The position numbers and the translations under genes are program-made. Of a stretch of 32,504 nucleotides of DNA, positions 16,385 to 24,815 are shown in pieces. The DNA comes from Nautiliaceae bacterium (GTDB lineage Bacteria; Campylobacterota; Campylobacteria; Campylobacterales; Nautiliaceae): contig JALVAK010000043.1 of the NCBI GenBank assembly GCA_027011225.1, positions 1 to 32,504 of the forward strand. Direction: 5' to 3'. The notes below the pieces were generated by a model that worked only from the letters and a program-made list of their open reading frames with translations, was not told the DNA's origin and made no database searches. Every line of letters starts with the position of its first letter. Positions within the stretch are counted from its first letter, which is position 1.

Positions 16385-19096
16385 TTACACCTTTCTTATT
16401 TTTACTATAGTTTCATGCATACTTGCTGAACCAATAATAGGGTCTATTGAATTTGAGCAAATTATTGCTTGAGATACTCCGTTTTTATATCCTAGAGTTG
16501 CTGCTGGGTTTTGGTTACCAAATCCAGTTGCTATAAACATAGTATCTTTTCTAATTCTTTTTGTAGGATATACTCTAGCTCTTTCTGTTGCTTTAGTTTC
16601 TGGGTTATAAAGCTCAACTTCATCTTTGTATTTTAATCCAAGCTCTTTTGCTAATTCGTCATTAATCCATACATAGTTATAATTCATTAAGTCTAATAGT
16701 AGATAGTTATTAAAGTGCATACTTTGAGTAAAATATGCATGTCTTCCAAATACTATTCTTGCTTCACCTTTACTTGTATCAGGCTCTCTATAAAGTGAAT
16801 CTCTCCAAATTGGGAATTTTTTTAGTTTATCAAATTGATTAGTAAGTGGGTTTTTGAATGTTTTTCCATCAATATTGTGAAGTGCTACTTTTATATATTT
16901 TCCTTTTTTAGGAACAATGTGATAATCTTTTGGAAGTGCATAGTATTTGTCTAATACTTCATAAACTAATTCATGTTTGTTTGGCACATCTTTTTTAAAT
17001 GATTTATATTTTTCATCAAAAAGTCCAGATTTTACTGCTTTTTCAATTCCAGGCCAATATACTCCCCACTCATCTGCTACTTTTGCAGCTTCTTCTCCAT
17101 AAGTCTCTTCCATTGCTTTGTAGTTAAACTCATGTATTGGTTTGAAAGTTTTTGAAATCCAGAAAGTTTGAATATCTAAATCATCTTCGCTTGCATGCTC
17201 AAGAATTGCTTTTACAAGTTTAGGGTCTTTGATATCTTGTTTTAATTTTTCTACATTAATTGTAAAGTCATCATTTAAATATTTTGCTAAATCAAAATCT
17301 TTTGGAAGCTCAACGCCTAACTCATCAGCATCCCAAGTATATTTAAATGTAATTGCTGCAAGAGGTTTTTCAACTTTTTTTGCAAGAGTTTTACAAATAT
17401 CATACATATGTTTTCCACCTATTGCTTTTTCTTTTGCCTGATGTCTCCAAGCGATAAATGGATGTTTTATAGCAAATTGTTTAATAAGTGATTCTCTTTC
17501 TAGATATACCTTATCAGGTAAAATTACATCAGCATAAAGCAATGTATCAGTTGGTGCAATATCAATTGCTACAACTAAATCCATAGTTTTATACATTTCA
17601 GCTGTTTTTTCATATTCTGGTACTGATTGCATTGGATTTTGTTTATACTCAAACATTACTCTTATTGGATATTCACCTGGTTTTAGACCTTTATAGTTAC
17701 CGTTTTCATCAGGTCTTGGTCTTCCTGCTGCTATCCATCTTTTATTAATATCTAATACTACATCTCTAAAGATTGGCCAAGAACCTTTTGTTGGGTTTGC
17801 AAGTGGATATTCGCCTTTTGGAATAGTTGAAATATCAATTCTTGGTTTTGCGTTATCATAAATTGGGAAATCTTCATATTCATAACTTTCAGGTTTTTTA
17901 GGAAGACCACGTCCTAATAATACTCCACCAGGTCTATTTACACATCCATGAATTGAATTGAAAATTGCTTGAGCACGTCTGAATTCAAAATCTTGGAAAT
18001 ACCAAGTAGATTTTCTACTTCTATAGCAGTTTGCTGCACCTTTGTATTTTTCAGCAGCATCGCTAAATTCTTTTGTAATTCTTCTAATAGTGCTTGCTGG
18101 AATTTCAGTAATTTTTTCAGCCCACTCAGGCGTATATTTGCTACCTTCTCCAGTTGTAAAGAACTCTTCAAGCTCTTCAATTCCATCTACATATTTGTTT
18201 ATATAATCTTGTTTATATGGAGTTTTGTGATAGCCTTTATTTATTGTTTCATGAATCATAGCAAGCATTAGCGCTAAATCAGTTCCTGGTTTAATTGGGA
18301 TAAATTCATCTGCATGAGATGCAGTTTTTGTATATCTTACATCAATATATACAAATTTTTCAATTCCTCTTCCATGAGTGAATTTAAACATATCAAGTGT
18401 ATCAGGAGTAACAATACTCTCCGCTCTGTTTCCTCCAAGGTTTAAAATATATTTACATTCAGTAAAATCTGCTTGTCCCCAGCTACCAAAAGTTAGTTTG
18501 TTTGCAAGAAATGATGGTGCAAAACATGTTGTAAAGTGGTCAACAAAGTTTGGAGAACCAATACCATTCATTAAATTCATAAAAATAGGCTCTTCAAAAG
18601 TACCAGATGTAGCCCCAGCACCATATGCTACAGTTGAGCGGTTGTCTCTTTCTTCATCAATAATTTGTACAAGTTTTTTTGCAATATAATCAAATGCCTC
18701 TTCCCAAGTAGCTTCTCTAAACTTACCTTCGCCTTTTTCACCAACTCTGATTAAAGGTTTAGTAATTCTATCTGGGTCATATTCGCTAGCAATTCCAGCA
18801 TTACCTCTTGCACACATAAAGTTTCTGCTTTTTGGATAAAGTGGATGTGGCTCAATTTTTGTGATTTTGTCATCTACATTTCTTGGAACAATACCACACA
18901 TATTAACACACATTGCACAAACAGAAGGTATGTATTTTGCGTTTTTAATTTCTTCTTCTTTTTTGTTTTTTTCTTCTATTGCATCTTCATAAGGGCTAAA
19001 TGCAAATCCTAAAGAAGTTGCCATAGATGCCCCAGCTGCTGTTGCAGCAGATGTTTTTAGAAAATTTCTTCTTTTTAAGTCTACTATTTTAGACAT
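16385..19096 (-). CDS. psrA: Tat-exported molybdopterin oxidoreductase (polysulfide/thiosulfate reductase type)
   Basis: 903 residues. A twin-arginine signal (KRRNFLKTS, residues 8-16) with an Ala-rich h-region exports it to the periplasm. The N-terminal [4Fe-4S] site uses Cys60, Cys63, Cys67 and Cys95. Cys191 (HFTTCFAPS) is the probable molybdenum ligand; a Cys here fits polysulfide, thiosulfate or tetrathionate type enzymes and not the Ser of DMSO reductase. It is longer than the roughly 760 residues I recall for Wolinella PsrA; the extra length seems to lie around residues 560-740, a charged Lys/Asp-rich part. The exact substrate (polysulfide, sulfur, thiosulfate, tetrathionate or arsenate) cannot be told from sequence; polysulfide/sulfur is favoured by the operon and the adjacent SQR-family gene. 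Confidence 0.9.
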   Translation of the reverse strand: MSKIVDLKRRNFLKTSAATAAGASMATSLGFAFSPYEDAIEEKNKKEEEIKNAKYIPSVCAMCVNMCGIVPRNVDDKITKIEPHPLYPKSRNFMCARGNAGIASEYDPDRITKPLIRVGEKGEGKFREATWEEAFDYIAKKLVQIIDEERDNRSTVAYGAGATSGTFEEPIFMNLMNGIGSPNFVDHFTTCFAPSFLANKLTFGSWGQADFTECKYILNLGGNRAESIVTPDTLDMFKFTHGRGIEKFVYIDVRYTKTASHADEFIPIKPGTDLALMLAMIHETINKGYHKTPYKQDYINKYVDGIEELEEFFTTGEGSKYTPEWAEKITEIPASTIRRITKEFSDAAEKYKGAANCYRSRKSTWYFQDFEFRRAQAIFNSIHGCVNRPGGVLLGRGLPKKPESYEYEDFPIYDNAKPRIDISTIPKGEYPLANPTKGSWPIFRDVVLDINKRWIAAGRPRPDENGNYKGLKPGEYPIRVMFEYKQNPMQSVPEYEKTAEMYKTMDLVVAIDIAPTDTLLYADVILPDKVYLERESLIKQFAIKHPFIAWRHQAKEKAIGGKHMYDICKTLAKKVEKPLAAITFKYTWDADELGVELPKDFDLAKYLNDDFTINVEKLKQDIKDPKLVKAILEHASEDDLDIQTFWISKTFKPIHEFNYKAMEETYGEEAAKVADEWGVYWPGIEKAVKSGLFDEKYKSFKKDVPNKHELVYEVLDKYYALPKDYHIVPKKGKYIKVALHNIDGKTFKNPLTNQFDKLKKFPIWRDSLYREPDTSKGEARIVFGRHAYFTQSMHFNNYLLLDLMNYNYVWINDELAKELGLKYKDEVELYNPETKATERARVYPTKRIRKDTMFIATGFGNQNPAATLGYKNGVSQAIICSNSIDPIIGSASMHETIVKIRKV

Positions 19097-19150
19097 CTAA
19101 ACTCCTTTTTTAATTTTACATTCATATATTCTTTAAAAATAGTGCTTAAA

Positions 19151-19169
19151 AAGTGCCAAAAAGGCACTT
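19151..19169 (-). terminator. Rho-independent terminator after the first DUF3373-type gene
   Basis: AAGTGCC (19151-19157) and GGCACTT (19163-19169) form a perfect seven-base-pair stem with a five-base loop. On the minus strand the stem is followed by a run of T bases (GGCACTTTTTAAG). It separates the outer-membrane protein gene from the molybdoenzyme operon 55 bases further on. Confidence 0.8.
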
Positions 19170-19183
19170 ATAAGAAAAACTTA

Positions 19184-20581
19184 TTAAAAGCTGTATCTAA
19201 TATAAGCTCTTATATCCATAGCGTCTTTAACTACTGGTTGAGGAGTAGGTTTATCTACATCTAAAGGAGCTCCATAATCTCCAAAAAATCCATCACTTCC
19301 AGAGTAGTTATATTTAATATAAGTTGCTCTAATACCAGTTGTTAAATTATCAAGTAAATAGTGATGATAATATACTTCATAAGCATTACCTCTTGTAGCT
19401 GCAATACTTCCAATTAATGTATCTTCTCCCCAAGTCATAGCTCTATAGTATTTGCTTCCATGAACAAAGTTAAAGCCCCATCTATCATTACTATCTTCAC
19501 TTGCTGGGAAGTTTCCTCCAATCCAAATAGACCATCCAGATTTAGAATCATAGCTTCCAAGCATTCTTTTATTAGATTTTGGGTCAGTTTTTGTATAAGC
19601 CCAAGAGATAAATGCTTTTGAATCATCTAAGAAATCACTTATACCATCGCCAATTCCATCAGCTTTAAAGATAATATTTGTTCCCATAAATGAGCCTAAG
19701 TCATCTAATGGCTCGTTTGTATCTTGATTATATCCTTTTACATTCCAAGCCCAAATTTGCTCCCACCATACTGAATATTGACCATCATTGTATGGAACAA
19801 GTAAAAATCCGCCAAAGTCAGTAATTTTATGCCCATCTTTAGCATAAGGTGTTCCAGCTTGATTGAATTTACCAATTGAGCTTGAATATCCTCTACCAAA
19901 ACAGAATTTAAGGTTAGTTCCCCAGTCGCTAAATTTATCACTTAAGTCTGAGAAGAATTCATTTTTAATCCAAAAACTAATTCCATCAAATTCCATATTT
20001 ACAAGATGAGCAATTGGGCTCTCAGCTCTAACATTATCTCTTAAATTTGCTGGATATCCTTCAGTTGAAGGTCTTCTACCAGTTGATAGCATAAATTTGC
20101 CATCTCCAAAATACCAGTTAAAATATGCTTCTTGAACTCTTAAAATTGTATCATCTGGAGTCTCACTAGCAGTCCAGTTTGAGTTATCATAAGCGGGATT
20201 TTCTTGACCTATATTCATTCCATAGATATTATAAGCTACAAGTCTTAAATTACCTTTTAAATTATCATTTGGCTTTGCTACAGCTTCTAGCGCAACTTTG
20301 TTTGAGAGAATATTATTTGTTTTCTTATCTCCATCATTTAGCTTATATTTGATAAAGTCAAAATTTGTTTGAATAGAATAAGACCAATATAAATGGTCAT
20401 TTGCAGCAAATGGAGATGCTTTTTTATCAGCAGTTAGTGCTAATTTTTTATTTTCTTTAACCTGTTTTTCAAGTTTTGCTATTTTTGCTTTTAGCGCTTC
20501 AATCTCTTTTTGGAGCTCATTATTTGAATTAGCTGCAAAAAGTGAAGCTATTGCAAGAGTTGAAACTAACAACTTTTTCAT
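19184..20581 (-). CDS. DUF3373-type outer-membrane protein (copy 1)
   Basis: 465 residues. A signal peptide (MKKLLVSTLAIASLFAANS) is followed by a coiled coil (about 20-50) and a long Tyr/Trp/Gly-rich beta-strand region ending in IRAYIRYSF, the C-terminal Phe typical of outer-membrane beta barrels. The motifs GRRPSTEGYPAN, HLVNMEFDG and CFGRGYSSS recall the DUF3373 family of Campylobacterota, which has no firm function. It lies 42 bases after the small Gly-Cys-Gly protein gene, probably in the same transcript, and just before the sulfur reductase operon, so a role in passage of sulfur compounds is plausible. A second copy lies at 21091-22461. Confidence 0.85.
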   Translation of the reverse strand: MKKLLVSTLAIASLFAANSNNELQKEIEALKAKIAKLEKQVKENKKLALTADKKASPFAANDHLYWSYSIQTNFDFIKYKLNDGDKKTNNILSNKVALEAVAKPNDNLKGNLRLVAYNIYGMNIGQENPAYDNSNWTASETPDDTILRVQEAYFNWYFGDGKFMLSTGRRPSTEGYPANLRDNVRAESPIAHLVNMEFDGISFWIKNEFFSDLSDKFSDWGTNLKFCFGRGYSSSIGKFNQAGTPYAKDGHKITDFGGFLLVPYNDGQYSVWWEQIWAWNVKGYNQDTNEPLDDLGSFMGTNIIFKADGIGDGISDFLDDSKAFISWAYTKTDPKSNKRMLGSYDSKSGWSIWIGGNFPASEDSNDRWGFNFVHGSKYYRAMTWGEDTLIGSIAATRGNAYEVYYHHYLLDNLTTGIRATYIKYNYSGSDGFFGDYGAPLDVDKPTPQPVVKDAMDIRAYIRYSF

Positions 20582-20623
20582 TTTTTACTCCTTGAATGTT
20601 TTTAAGAAGAGGGGGAAGTGGTA

Positions 20624-20977
20624 TCAACCACATCCTGCAGGGATTTTTCCGTTCATTACGCCAACTAAGAAATCTTCTAAATCTTTTAGTTTTCCTTTTT
20701 TAGCAAGTTTTTCTACTGCTGCTGCAGCTTTATCTTTTCCTGCTGCTTTTAATTTTTCAATTAAAGGTTTTCCATTGTCTTTAAATAAAGCTTTTAGCTC
20801 ATCTGGAGTTTGAACACCTAAAACTTTAATAAACTCAGGTGCTTTAATGTGAGCTTTTCTTTTGATGTATTTTGAATAGTATTTATAACCTTTGTTGTAA
20901 TCTGCAAGCGCTGCTGTTGCTGTAAAAGATAGAGCAATTGCACCTGCTACAAAAAGTCTTGATAACTTCATTTTCAC
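20624..20977 (-). CDS. Small secreted protein with a C-terminal Gly-Cys-Gly tail
   Basis: 117 residues with a clear signal peptide (cleavage near ALA-DY, residue 25), giving a mature protein of about 92 residues. The mature part starts with a Tyr/Lys-rich stretch (YNKGYKYYSKYIKRK) and is otherwise predicted helical and rich in Ala, Lys and Leu. Its only cysteine is Cys116, the next-to-last residue, in KIPAGCG. There is no CxxCH, so it is not a c-type cytochrome. A lone Cys at the end of a flexible Gly-containing tail recalls the sulfur-carrying swinging arm of SoxY, but no other SoxY feature is seen. I have a vague memory of similar small Campylobacterota proteins ending in a Pro-x-Cys motif. 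It has its own promoter and precedes outer-membrane protein copy 1. Confidence 0.8.
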   Translation of the reverse strand: MKMKLSRLFVAGAIALSFTATAALADYNKGYKYYSKYIKRKAHIKAPEFIKVLGVQTPDELKALFKDNGKPLIEKLKAAGKDKAAAAVEKLAKKGKLKDLEDFLVGVMNGKIPAGCG

Positions 20978-21001
20978 TCCTTTAAATTTTGTTGACTACA
21001 A

Positions 21002-21007
21002 ATTATA
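21002..21007 (-). promoter_or_regulatory. -10 promoter box of the Gly-Cys-Gly protein gene
   Basis: TATAAT on the minus strand (context GCAATATAATTTG), 24 bases before the ATG at 20977, in the 113-base gap after outer-membrane protein copy 2. The GTGAAAATG start is preceded by an AAAGGAG ribosome binding site. Confidence 0.6.
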
Positions 21008-21090
21008 TTGCTTTAAACTTAAACTTTTCTTAAATTAAGATTCAAAATCTCTGAATTTGATAAAAAAAGTTAAATTTATATTAATTTTGA

Positions 21091-22461
21091 TTAAAACTTA
21101 TATCTGATATAAGCTCTAATATCATATGCTTTATTAACATAATCAGGTTGATTAGGCTCAGAGCTTATACCAAAGAAACCTTCACTTCCCGAATTATTAT
21201 AATTTAGATAAGTTACTCTAAGACCTGTTGTTAAGTGAGGGATAATTTCTTTATTGTAATATAAATCATAAGCATTACCTCTAACAGCGGCGATACTTCC
21301 TACCAGAGTATCTTCACCGTAAGTCATAGCTCTAAAATATTTAGTTCCGTGGACGTAATTGAATCCCCAAGTGTCATTATTGCTAATTCCTGGCATTTGA
21401 GCGCCAATCCATATTGAAGCTCCTATTTTGCTTTTTTTTGAGCCTTGCATTTGTTTATTAGAATAAGGCATAGTTTTAGTAAAAGCAAAATCAATAAATG
21501 CAGTAGTGCTATCAAGAAAATCGCTTATACCATCACCAATGCCTCTGGCTCTAAAGTTGATATCTTCACCAAAATAATCACCCAAATCACTCATTTTATT
21601 TATTAAATAATCTGCGTAAGTATTATAACCTTTCATATTCCAAGCCCAGACGGTTTCTGTCCATAAAGCATATTGTCCATCATCATATGGTACCAATACA
21701 AATCCTACAAAATCAGTAATTCCTAAATTATCTTTTGAATAAGGATATTTACTGAATTTCCCTGTTGAGCTTGAGTAACCCCGTCCAGCACAAAATTTAA
21801 GCCATGTTCCAAATTCTGCGAATTTATTATTTAAATTGCTAAAAAAATCGTTTGAAATTTCAAAGCTAAATCCGTCAAATTCTATATTAATTAAGTGAGC
21901 TAGAGGAGAGCTTGCATTATCATTATAGATTAAATTTTCAGGAAAACCCTCAGTAGCAGGTCTTCTTCCTGCACTAAACATAAGGGCGTTATCAGCTCCG
22001 AAATGATAATTGAAAAATGCTTGTTTAACTCTTAAAATAGTATCATCAGGTGTTTCATTTGCAACCCATGATATATTTTGATAAGGTGAATATTGCTCTT
22101 GTGAATTCATACCAAAAATGTTGTTTGCCTCAATTACAAGCGTTGCTTTTAAATTATCAGCAGGTCTTGCTACTCCTGTTAATATAACTCTGTTTGAGAG
22201 AATGTTATTTACATATTTTTTGTGTGATTTTGTTTTGTAATGTATGTAATCGAGTGCAGTTCTTAAATCATAAGAGCAATATAAATGATTATTTGCGTAA
22301 AGCGGATTTACTTTTTTATTGGCATCCTCTGCTAATTGTTTGTTAATTTTTACCTGTTTTTCTAAATTAGTAATTTTAGCTTTTAAATTTTCAATTTCAG
22401 TTTGTAGATTTTGTGAAAAGAGAAGAGAAAATGCAAATGAGCTCATTAGTAGCTTTTTCAT
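21091..22461 (-). CDS. DUF3373-type outer-membrane protein (copy 2)
   Basis: 456 residues, a clear paralogue of the gene at 19184-20581. It shows the same layout: a signal peptide (MKKLLMSSFAFSLLFSQ), coiled coil, HLYCSYDLRTALDYIHYK start of the barrel, GRRPATEGFPEN, CAGRGYSSS, and a terminal IRAYIRYKF. The two differ throughout the strands and loops, so the duplication is not recent. It has its own promoter with palindromic sequence over it, unlike copy 1, which suggests the two are used under different conditions. Function unknown; the envelope position and the sulfur-gene context suggest a porin or receptor. Confidence 0.85.
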   Translation of the reverse strand: MKKLLMSSFAFSLLFSQNLQTEIENLKAKITNLEKQVKINKQLAEDANKKVNPLYANNHLYCSYDLRTALDYIHYKTKSHKKYVNNILSNRVILTGVARPADNLKATLVIEANNIFGMNSQEQYSPYQNISWVANETPDDTILRVKQAFFNYHFGADNALMFSAGRRPATEGFPENLIYNDNASSPLAHLINIEFDGFSFEISNDFFSNLNNKFAEFGTWLKFCAGRGYSSSTGKFSKYPYSKDNLGITDFVGFVLVPYDDGQYALWTETVWAWNMKGYNTYADYLINKMSDLGDYFGEDINFRARGIGDGISDFLDSTTAFIDFAFTKTMPYSNKQMQGSKKSKIGASIWIGAQMPGISNNDTWGFNYVHGTKYFRAMTYGEDTLVGSIAAVRGNAYDLYYNKEIIPHLTTGLRVTYLNYNNSGSEGFFGISSEPNQPDYVNKAYDIRAYIRYKF

Positions 22462-22482
22462 GTTTGCTCCTTAGATAAATTG

Positions 22483-22527
22483 ATGAATGAATAAAAATTC
22501 ATTCATTAAATGAATTATAATTCATTT
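22483..22527 (-). promoter_or_regulatory. Promoter of outer-membrane protein copy 2 with two stacked palindromes
   Basis: Dyad one is ATGAATGAAT (22483-22492), four A bases, then ATTCATTCAT (22497-22506), a perfect ten-base arm. Dyad two is AAATGAAT, TATA, ATTCATTT (22508-22527), a perfect 20-base palindrome that contains the minus-strand -10 box TATAAT (22514-22519). The dyad centres are 23 bases apart. Both share the core ATGAAT-N4-ATTCAT. A repressor bound here would cover the -10 box and start site; dyad one would also form a hairpin in the 5' leader. Confidence 0.6.
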
Positions 22528-22577
22528 TTGCTTAAGTTTCGCTTAAAAATTAACCTAAGTATTGTTTAAAGATTTGG

Positions 22578-22583
22578 TATAAT
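22578..22583 (+). promoter_or_regulatory. Extended -10 promoter of the rluA-ffh operon
   Basis: TGGTATAAT on the plus strand (extended -10), 18 bases before the ATG at 22602, followed by an AAAGGAAAT ribosome binding site. It drives the pseudouridine synthase, ffh and probably the ribosomal genes behind it. Confidence 0.65.
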
Positions 22584-22601
22584 TTTAAAAAAAGGAAATT
22601 A

Positions 22602-23393
22602 ATGAAAAAAGAAAAAGCTTATGTTCTTCTTGCAAAACAAGAAGGGATTTCAAATAGAGCCGCAAAAGAGCTTATTGATAGAGGATTGGTTTATGCTCAT
22701 GATAAAAAAATAAAAATAGCTAGAGGGTTGTTACCGGTTAATACTAGATTTAAAGTAGAAAAAATTCCTGATATTAAAAAGATTTTTGAAGATGATAATA
22801 TATTAGTAGTAGATAAACCTGCTTATATTACAAGTGAAGAAATTTCTAAAAAGTTTAAATTGCCTTTGCTTCATAGACTTGATAAGGAAACAAGCGGGAT
22901 TTTAGTGCTTACAAAAAATGAAGATTTTAGAAAAAAAGCAATTGATGAATTTAAAAATAAAAATGTATATAAAGAATATTTAGCATGGGTTAGCGGTATT
23001 GTTGCAGAGCCAGAGAAAATAAATTTACCTATAAAAGTAATTAAAACAAAATCAGGAGCATATGCTAAAGTTAGTGCTGATGGAGAAGAAGCTGTAACTG
23101 AAATTGAGCCAATTTTGGCATTTAGGAAAAAATCAAAAATAAAAGCGATAATCCACACAGGAAAAACTCATCAAATAAGAGCACATCTAAAAGCAATAGA
23201 GCATCCAATTATTGGGGATGAAAAATATGGAGGAGAGCCTTATAAAAGAGTAATGCTTCATCATCATAAATTTAAAATATTTGATTATGAGTTTACTTCG
23301 CCTGAGCCAAGTGATTTTAGAATGAGAGAGCAAAACGATTTTCCAAGAAAAAAGAAAAATAAGTATAATTCTAAAAAACCTAAAAGGAAATAA
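22602..23393 (+). CDS. RluA-family 23S rRNA pseudouridine synthase
   Basis: 263 residues. An S4-like RNA-binding region (about 5-50, SNRAAKELIDRGLVY) precedes the RluA catalytic domain with HRLDKETSGIL at 91-101; Asp94 is the catalytic Asp. The later GKTHQIRAHL and IGDEKYGG motifs are also standard. The Lys-rich C-terminal tail (about 15 residues) probably binds RNA. It isomerises uridines in rRNA; which ones cannot be told without phylogeny. The stop is immediately followed by the ffh ATG. The rluA-ffh-rpsP order is what I recall from C. jejuni. Confidence 0.93.
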   Translation: MKKEKAYVLLAKQEGISNRAAKELIDRGLVYAHDKKIKIARGLLPVNTRFKVEKIPDIKKIFEDDNILVVDKPAYITSEEISKKFKLPLLHRLDKETSGILVLTKNEDFRKKAIDEFKNKNVYKEYLAWVSGIVAEPEKINLPIKVIKTKSGAYAKVSADGEEAVTEIEPILAFRKKSKIKAIIHTGKTHQIRAHLKAIEHPIIGDEKYGGEPYKRVMLHHHKFKIFDYEFTSPEPSDFRMREQNDFPRKKKNKYNSKKPKRK

Positions 23394-24743
23394 ATGTTTG
23401 ATAGAATTAGTGAAGGTTTTAAAAGCGCAATTAATAAAATTCGAATGAAAGATGATGAAAAAGCTCTAAAAAAAGCTTTAGATGAGCTTAAAAAGAATCT
23501 TTTAAAAGCAGATGTTCACTTTAAGGTTGTAAAAGAATTACTAAAAGAAGTAGAGCTTGAGACTAAAAAAAGAGGAATAGGTAGAGCAAATTTTTTAAAA
23601 GCTTTTGAAAAAGCCCTAACTGATATCCTAACAGCTCCTGGAAATTATGGATTTGTATTTTCTCCTAAACCTCCAACTGTTGTAATGATGAGTGGTCTTC
23701 AAGGTAGCGGTAAAACTACTACTACTGCAAAATTAGCAAATTATCTTAAAACTTTTAAAAAGAAAAAAGTTTTAATGGTAGCAGCAGATTTACAAAGACT
23801 TGCTGCTATAGAGCAATTAAAACAATTAGCAGAGGCAAACGAGCTTGATATTTATTATGATGAAAATGCAAAAGACGCTATTGAAGTTGCAAAAAAAGGC
23901 GTAGAATTTGCAAAAGAGAAATATTATGATGTTGTTTTAATAGATACAGCAGGTCGTCTTGCTATTGATGAAGAGCTTATGAATGAGCTAGTAGAGATGA
24001 AAAAAGCTATAAGTCCAGATGAAATTTTTTATGTGGCTGATTCGCTTACCGGTAAAGATGCTATAAATACTGCAAAACAATTTGATGAAAAATTAGATAT
24101 TACAGGAGTTATTTTAACTAAGTTTGATGGTGATTCTAAGGGTGGGGTAGCGCTAAGTATTGCTCATCAGGTAGGAAAACCTCTTAGATTTATAGGTACA
24201 GGTGAGAAAATAGCAGATTTAGAAGTTTTTGTGCCTGATAGAATTGTTAGTAGAATTATGGGAGCAGGGGATATTGAATCTTTAGTTGAAAAAACATCTG
24301 CAGTAATTGATGAAAAAGAAGCTAAAAAACTTACTAAAAAGCTTAAAAAAGGGCAATTTAATTATAATGATTTTTTAAATCAGCTTGAGCAGATGAAAAA
24401 ACTTGGTAGTATGAAAAACCTACTTGGAATGATTCCTGGTATGAGTGGGATGTTAAAACAGCTTGGCGATATTGATTTAGAAAATTCAAGTGAGATTAAA
24501 AAAATAAAAGCAATGATTAATTCTATGACTAAGAAAGAAAGAGAAAATCCTCATTTAATAAAAGAATCTGCAAGCAGAAGAAGAAGGATTGCAAAAGGTG
24601 CAGGGCTTAGTGTGCAAGAAGTTAATAGAATTAATAAACAATTTCAAAATGCCGCTAAAATGGCTAAAAAATTCGCTGGTAAAAAAATTCCTGATATAAA
24701 AGAGCTTATGAATATGACAAAGGGCTTGAATTTTCCAAAATAA
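23394..24743 (+). CDS. ffh: Signal recognition particle protein Ffh
   Basis: 449 residues. N domain (1-90), G domain with G1 GLQGSGKTTT at 101-110, DTAGRLAIDEEL, TKFDGDSKGG and GTGEKIADLE, and a Met-rich M domain from about 320 (MKKLGSMKNLLGMIPGMSGML, SRRRRIAKGAG) that holds the signal sequence and 4.5S RNA. Its receptor FtsY is at 3777-4649. It starts directly after the pseudouridine synthase stop. The SRP RNA itself is not in this window. Confidence 0.98.
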   Translation: MFDRISEGFKSAINKIRMKDDEKALKKALDELKKNLLKADVHFKVVKELLKEVELETKKRGIGRANFLKAFEKALTDILTAPGNYGFVFSPKPPTVVMMSGLQGSGKTTTTAKLANYLKTFKKKKVLMVAADLQRLAAIEQLKQLAEANELDIYYDENAKDAIEVAKKGVEFAKEKYYDVVLIDTAGRLAIDEELMNELVEMKKAISPDEIFYVADSLTGKDAINTAKQFDEKLDITGVILTKFDGDSKGGVALSIAHQVGKPLRFIGTGEKIADLEVFVPDRIVSRIMGAGDIESLVEKTSAVIDEKEAKKLTKKLKKGQFNYNDFLNQLEQMKKLGSMKNLLGMIPGMSGMLKQLGDIDLENSSEIKKIKAMINSMTKKERENPHLIKESASRRRRIAKGAGLSVQEVNRINKQFQNAAKMAKKFAGKKIPDIKELMNMTKGLNFPK

Positions 24744-24815
24744 TTGATTAAAATTTCAAATTATTTTAAATAGGGCTGGTTAGGTCGGAATAGAAAAAAA
24801 CAAAAGGAGTAAAGC

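Noticed and set aside
17969-18271. Plus-strand frame of 100 residues inside the molybdoenzyme gene
   Set aside because: It is a shadow on the opposite strand of a well-supported conserved gene, with no start signal or family resemblance.
19170-19184. ATAAG-AAAAA-CTTAT stem just after the copy 1 outer-membrane protein gene
   Set aside because: Only five AT-rich pairs; too weak beside the GC-containing terminator at 19151-19169.
22508-22527. Fur or PerR box at the copy 2 outer-membrane protein promoter
   Set aside because: The palindrome shares only AT-rich parts with those consensus sites and a regulator cannot be named from sequence alone; it is reported only as an operator of unknown owner.
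24772-24795. G-rich segment after ffh resembling the GGUC...GGAA core of signal recognition particle RNA
   Set aside because: It lacks the GGAAGCAGC half and any pairing arms needed for 4.5S RNA; the resemblance is a few bases in a gap just before the rpsP ribosome binding site.
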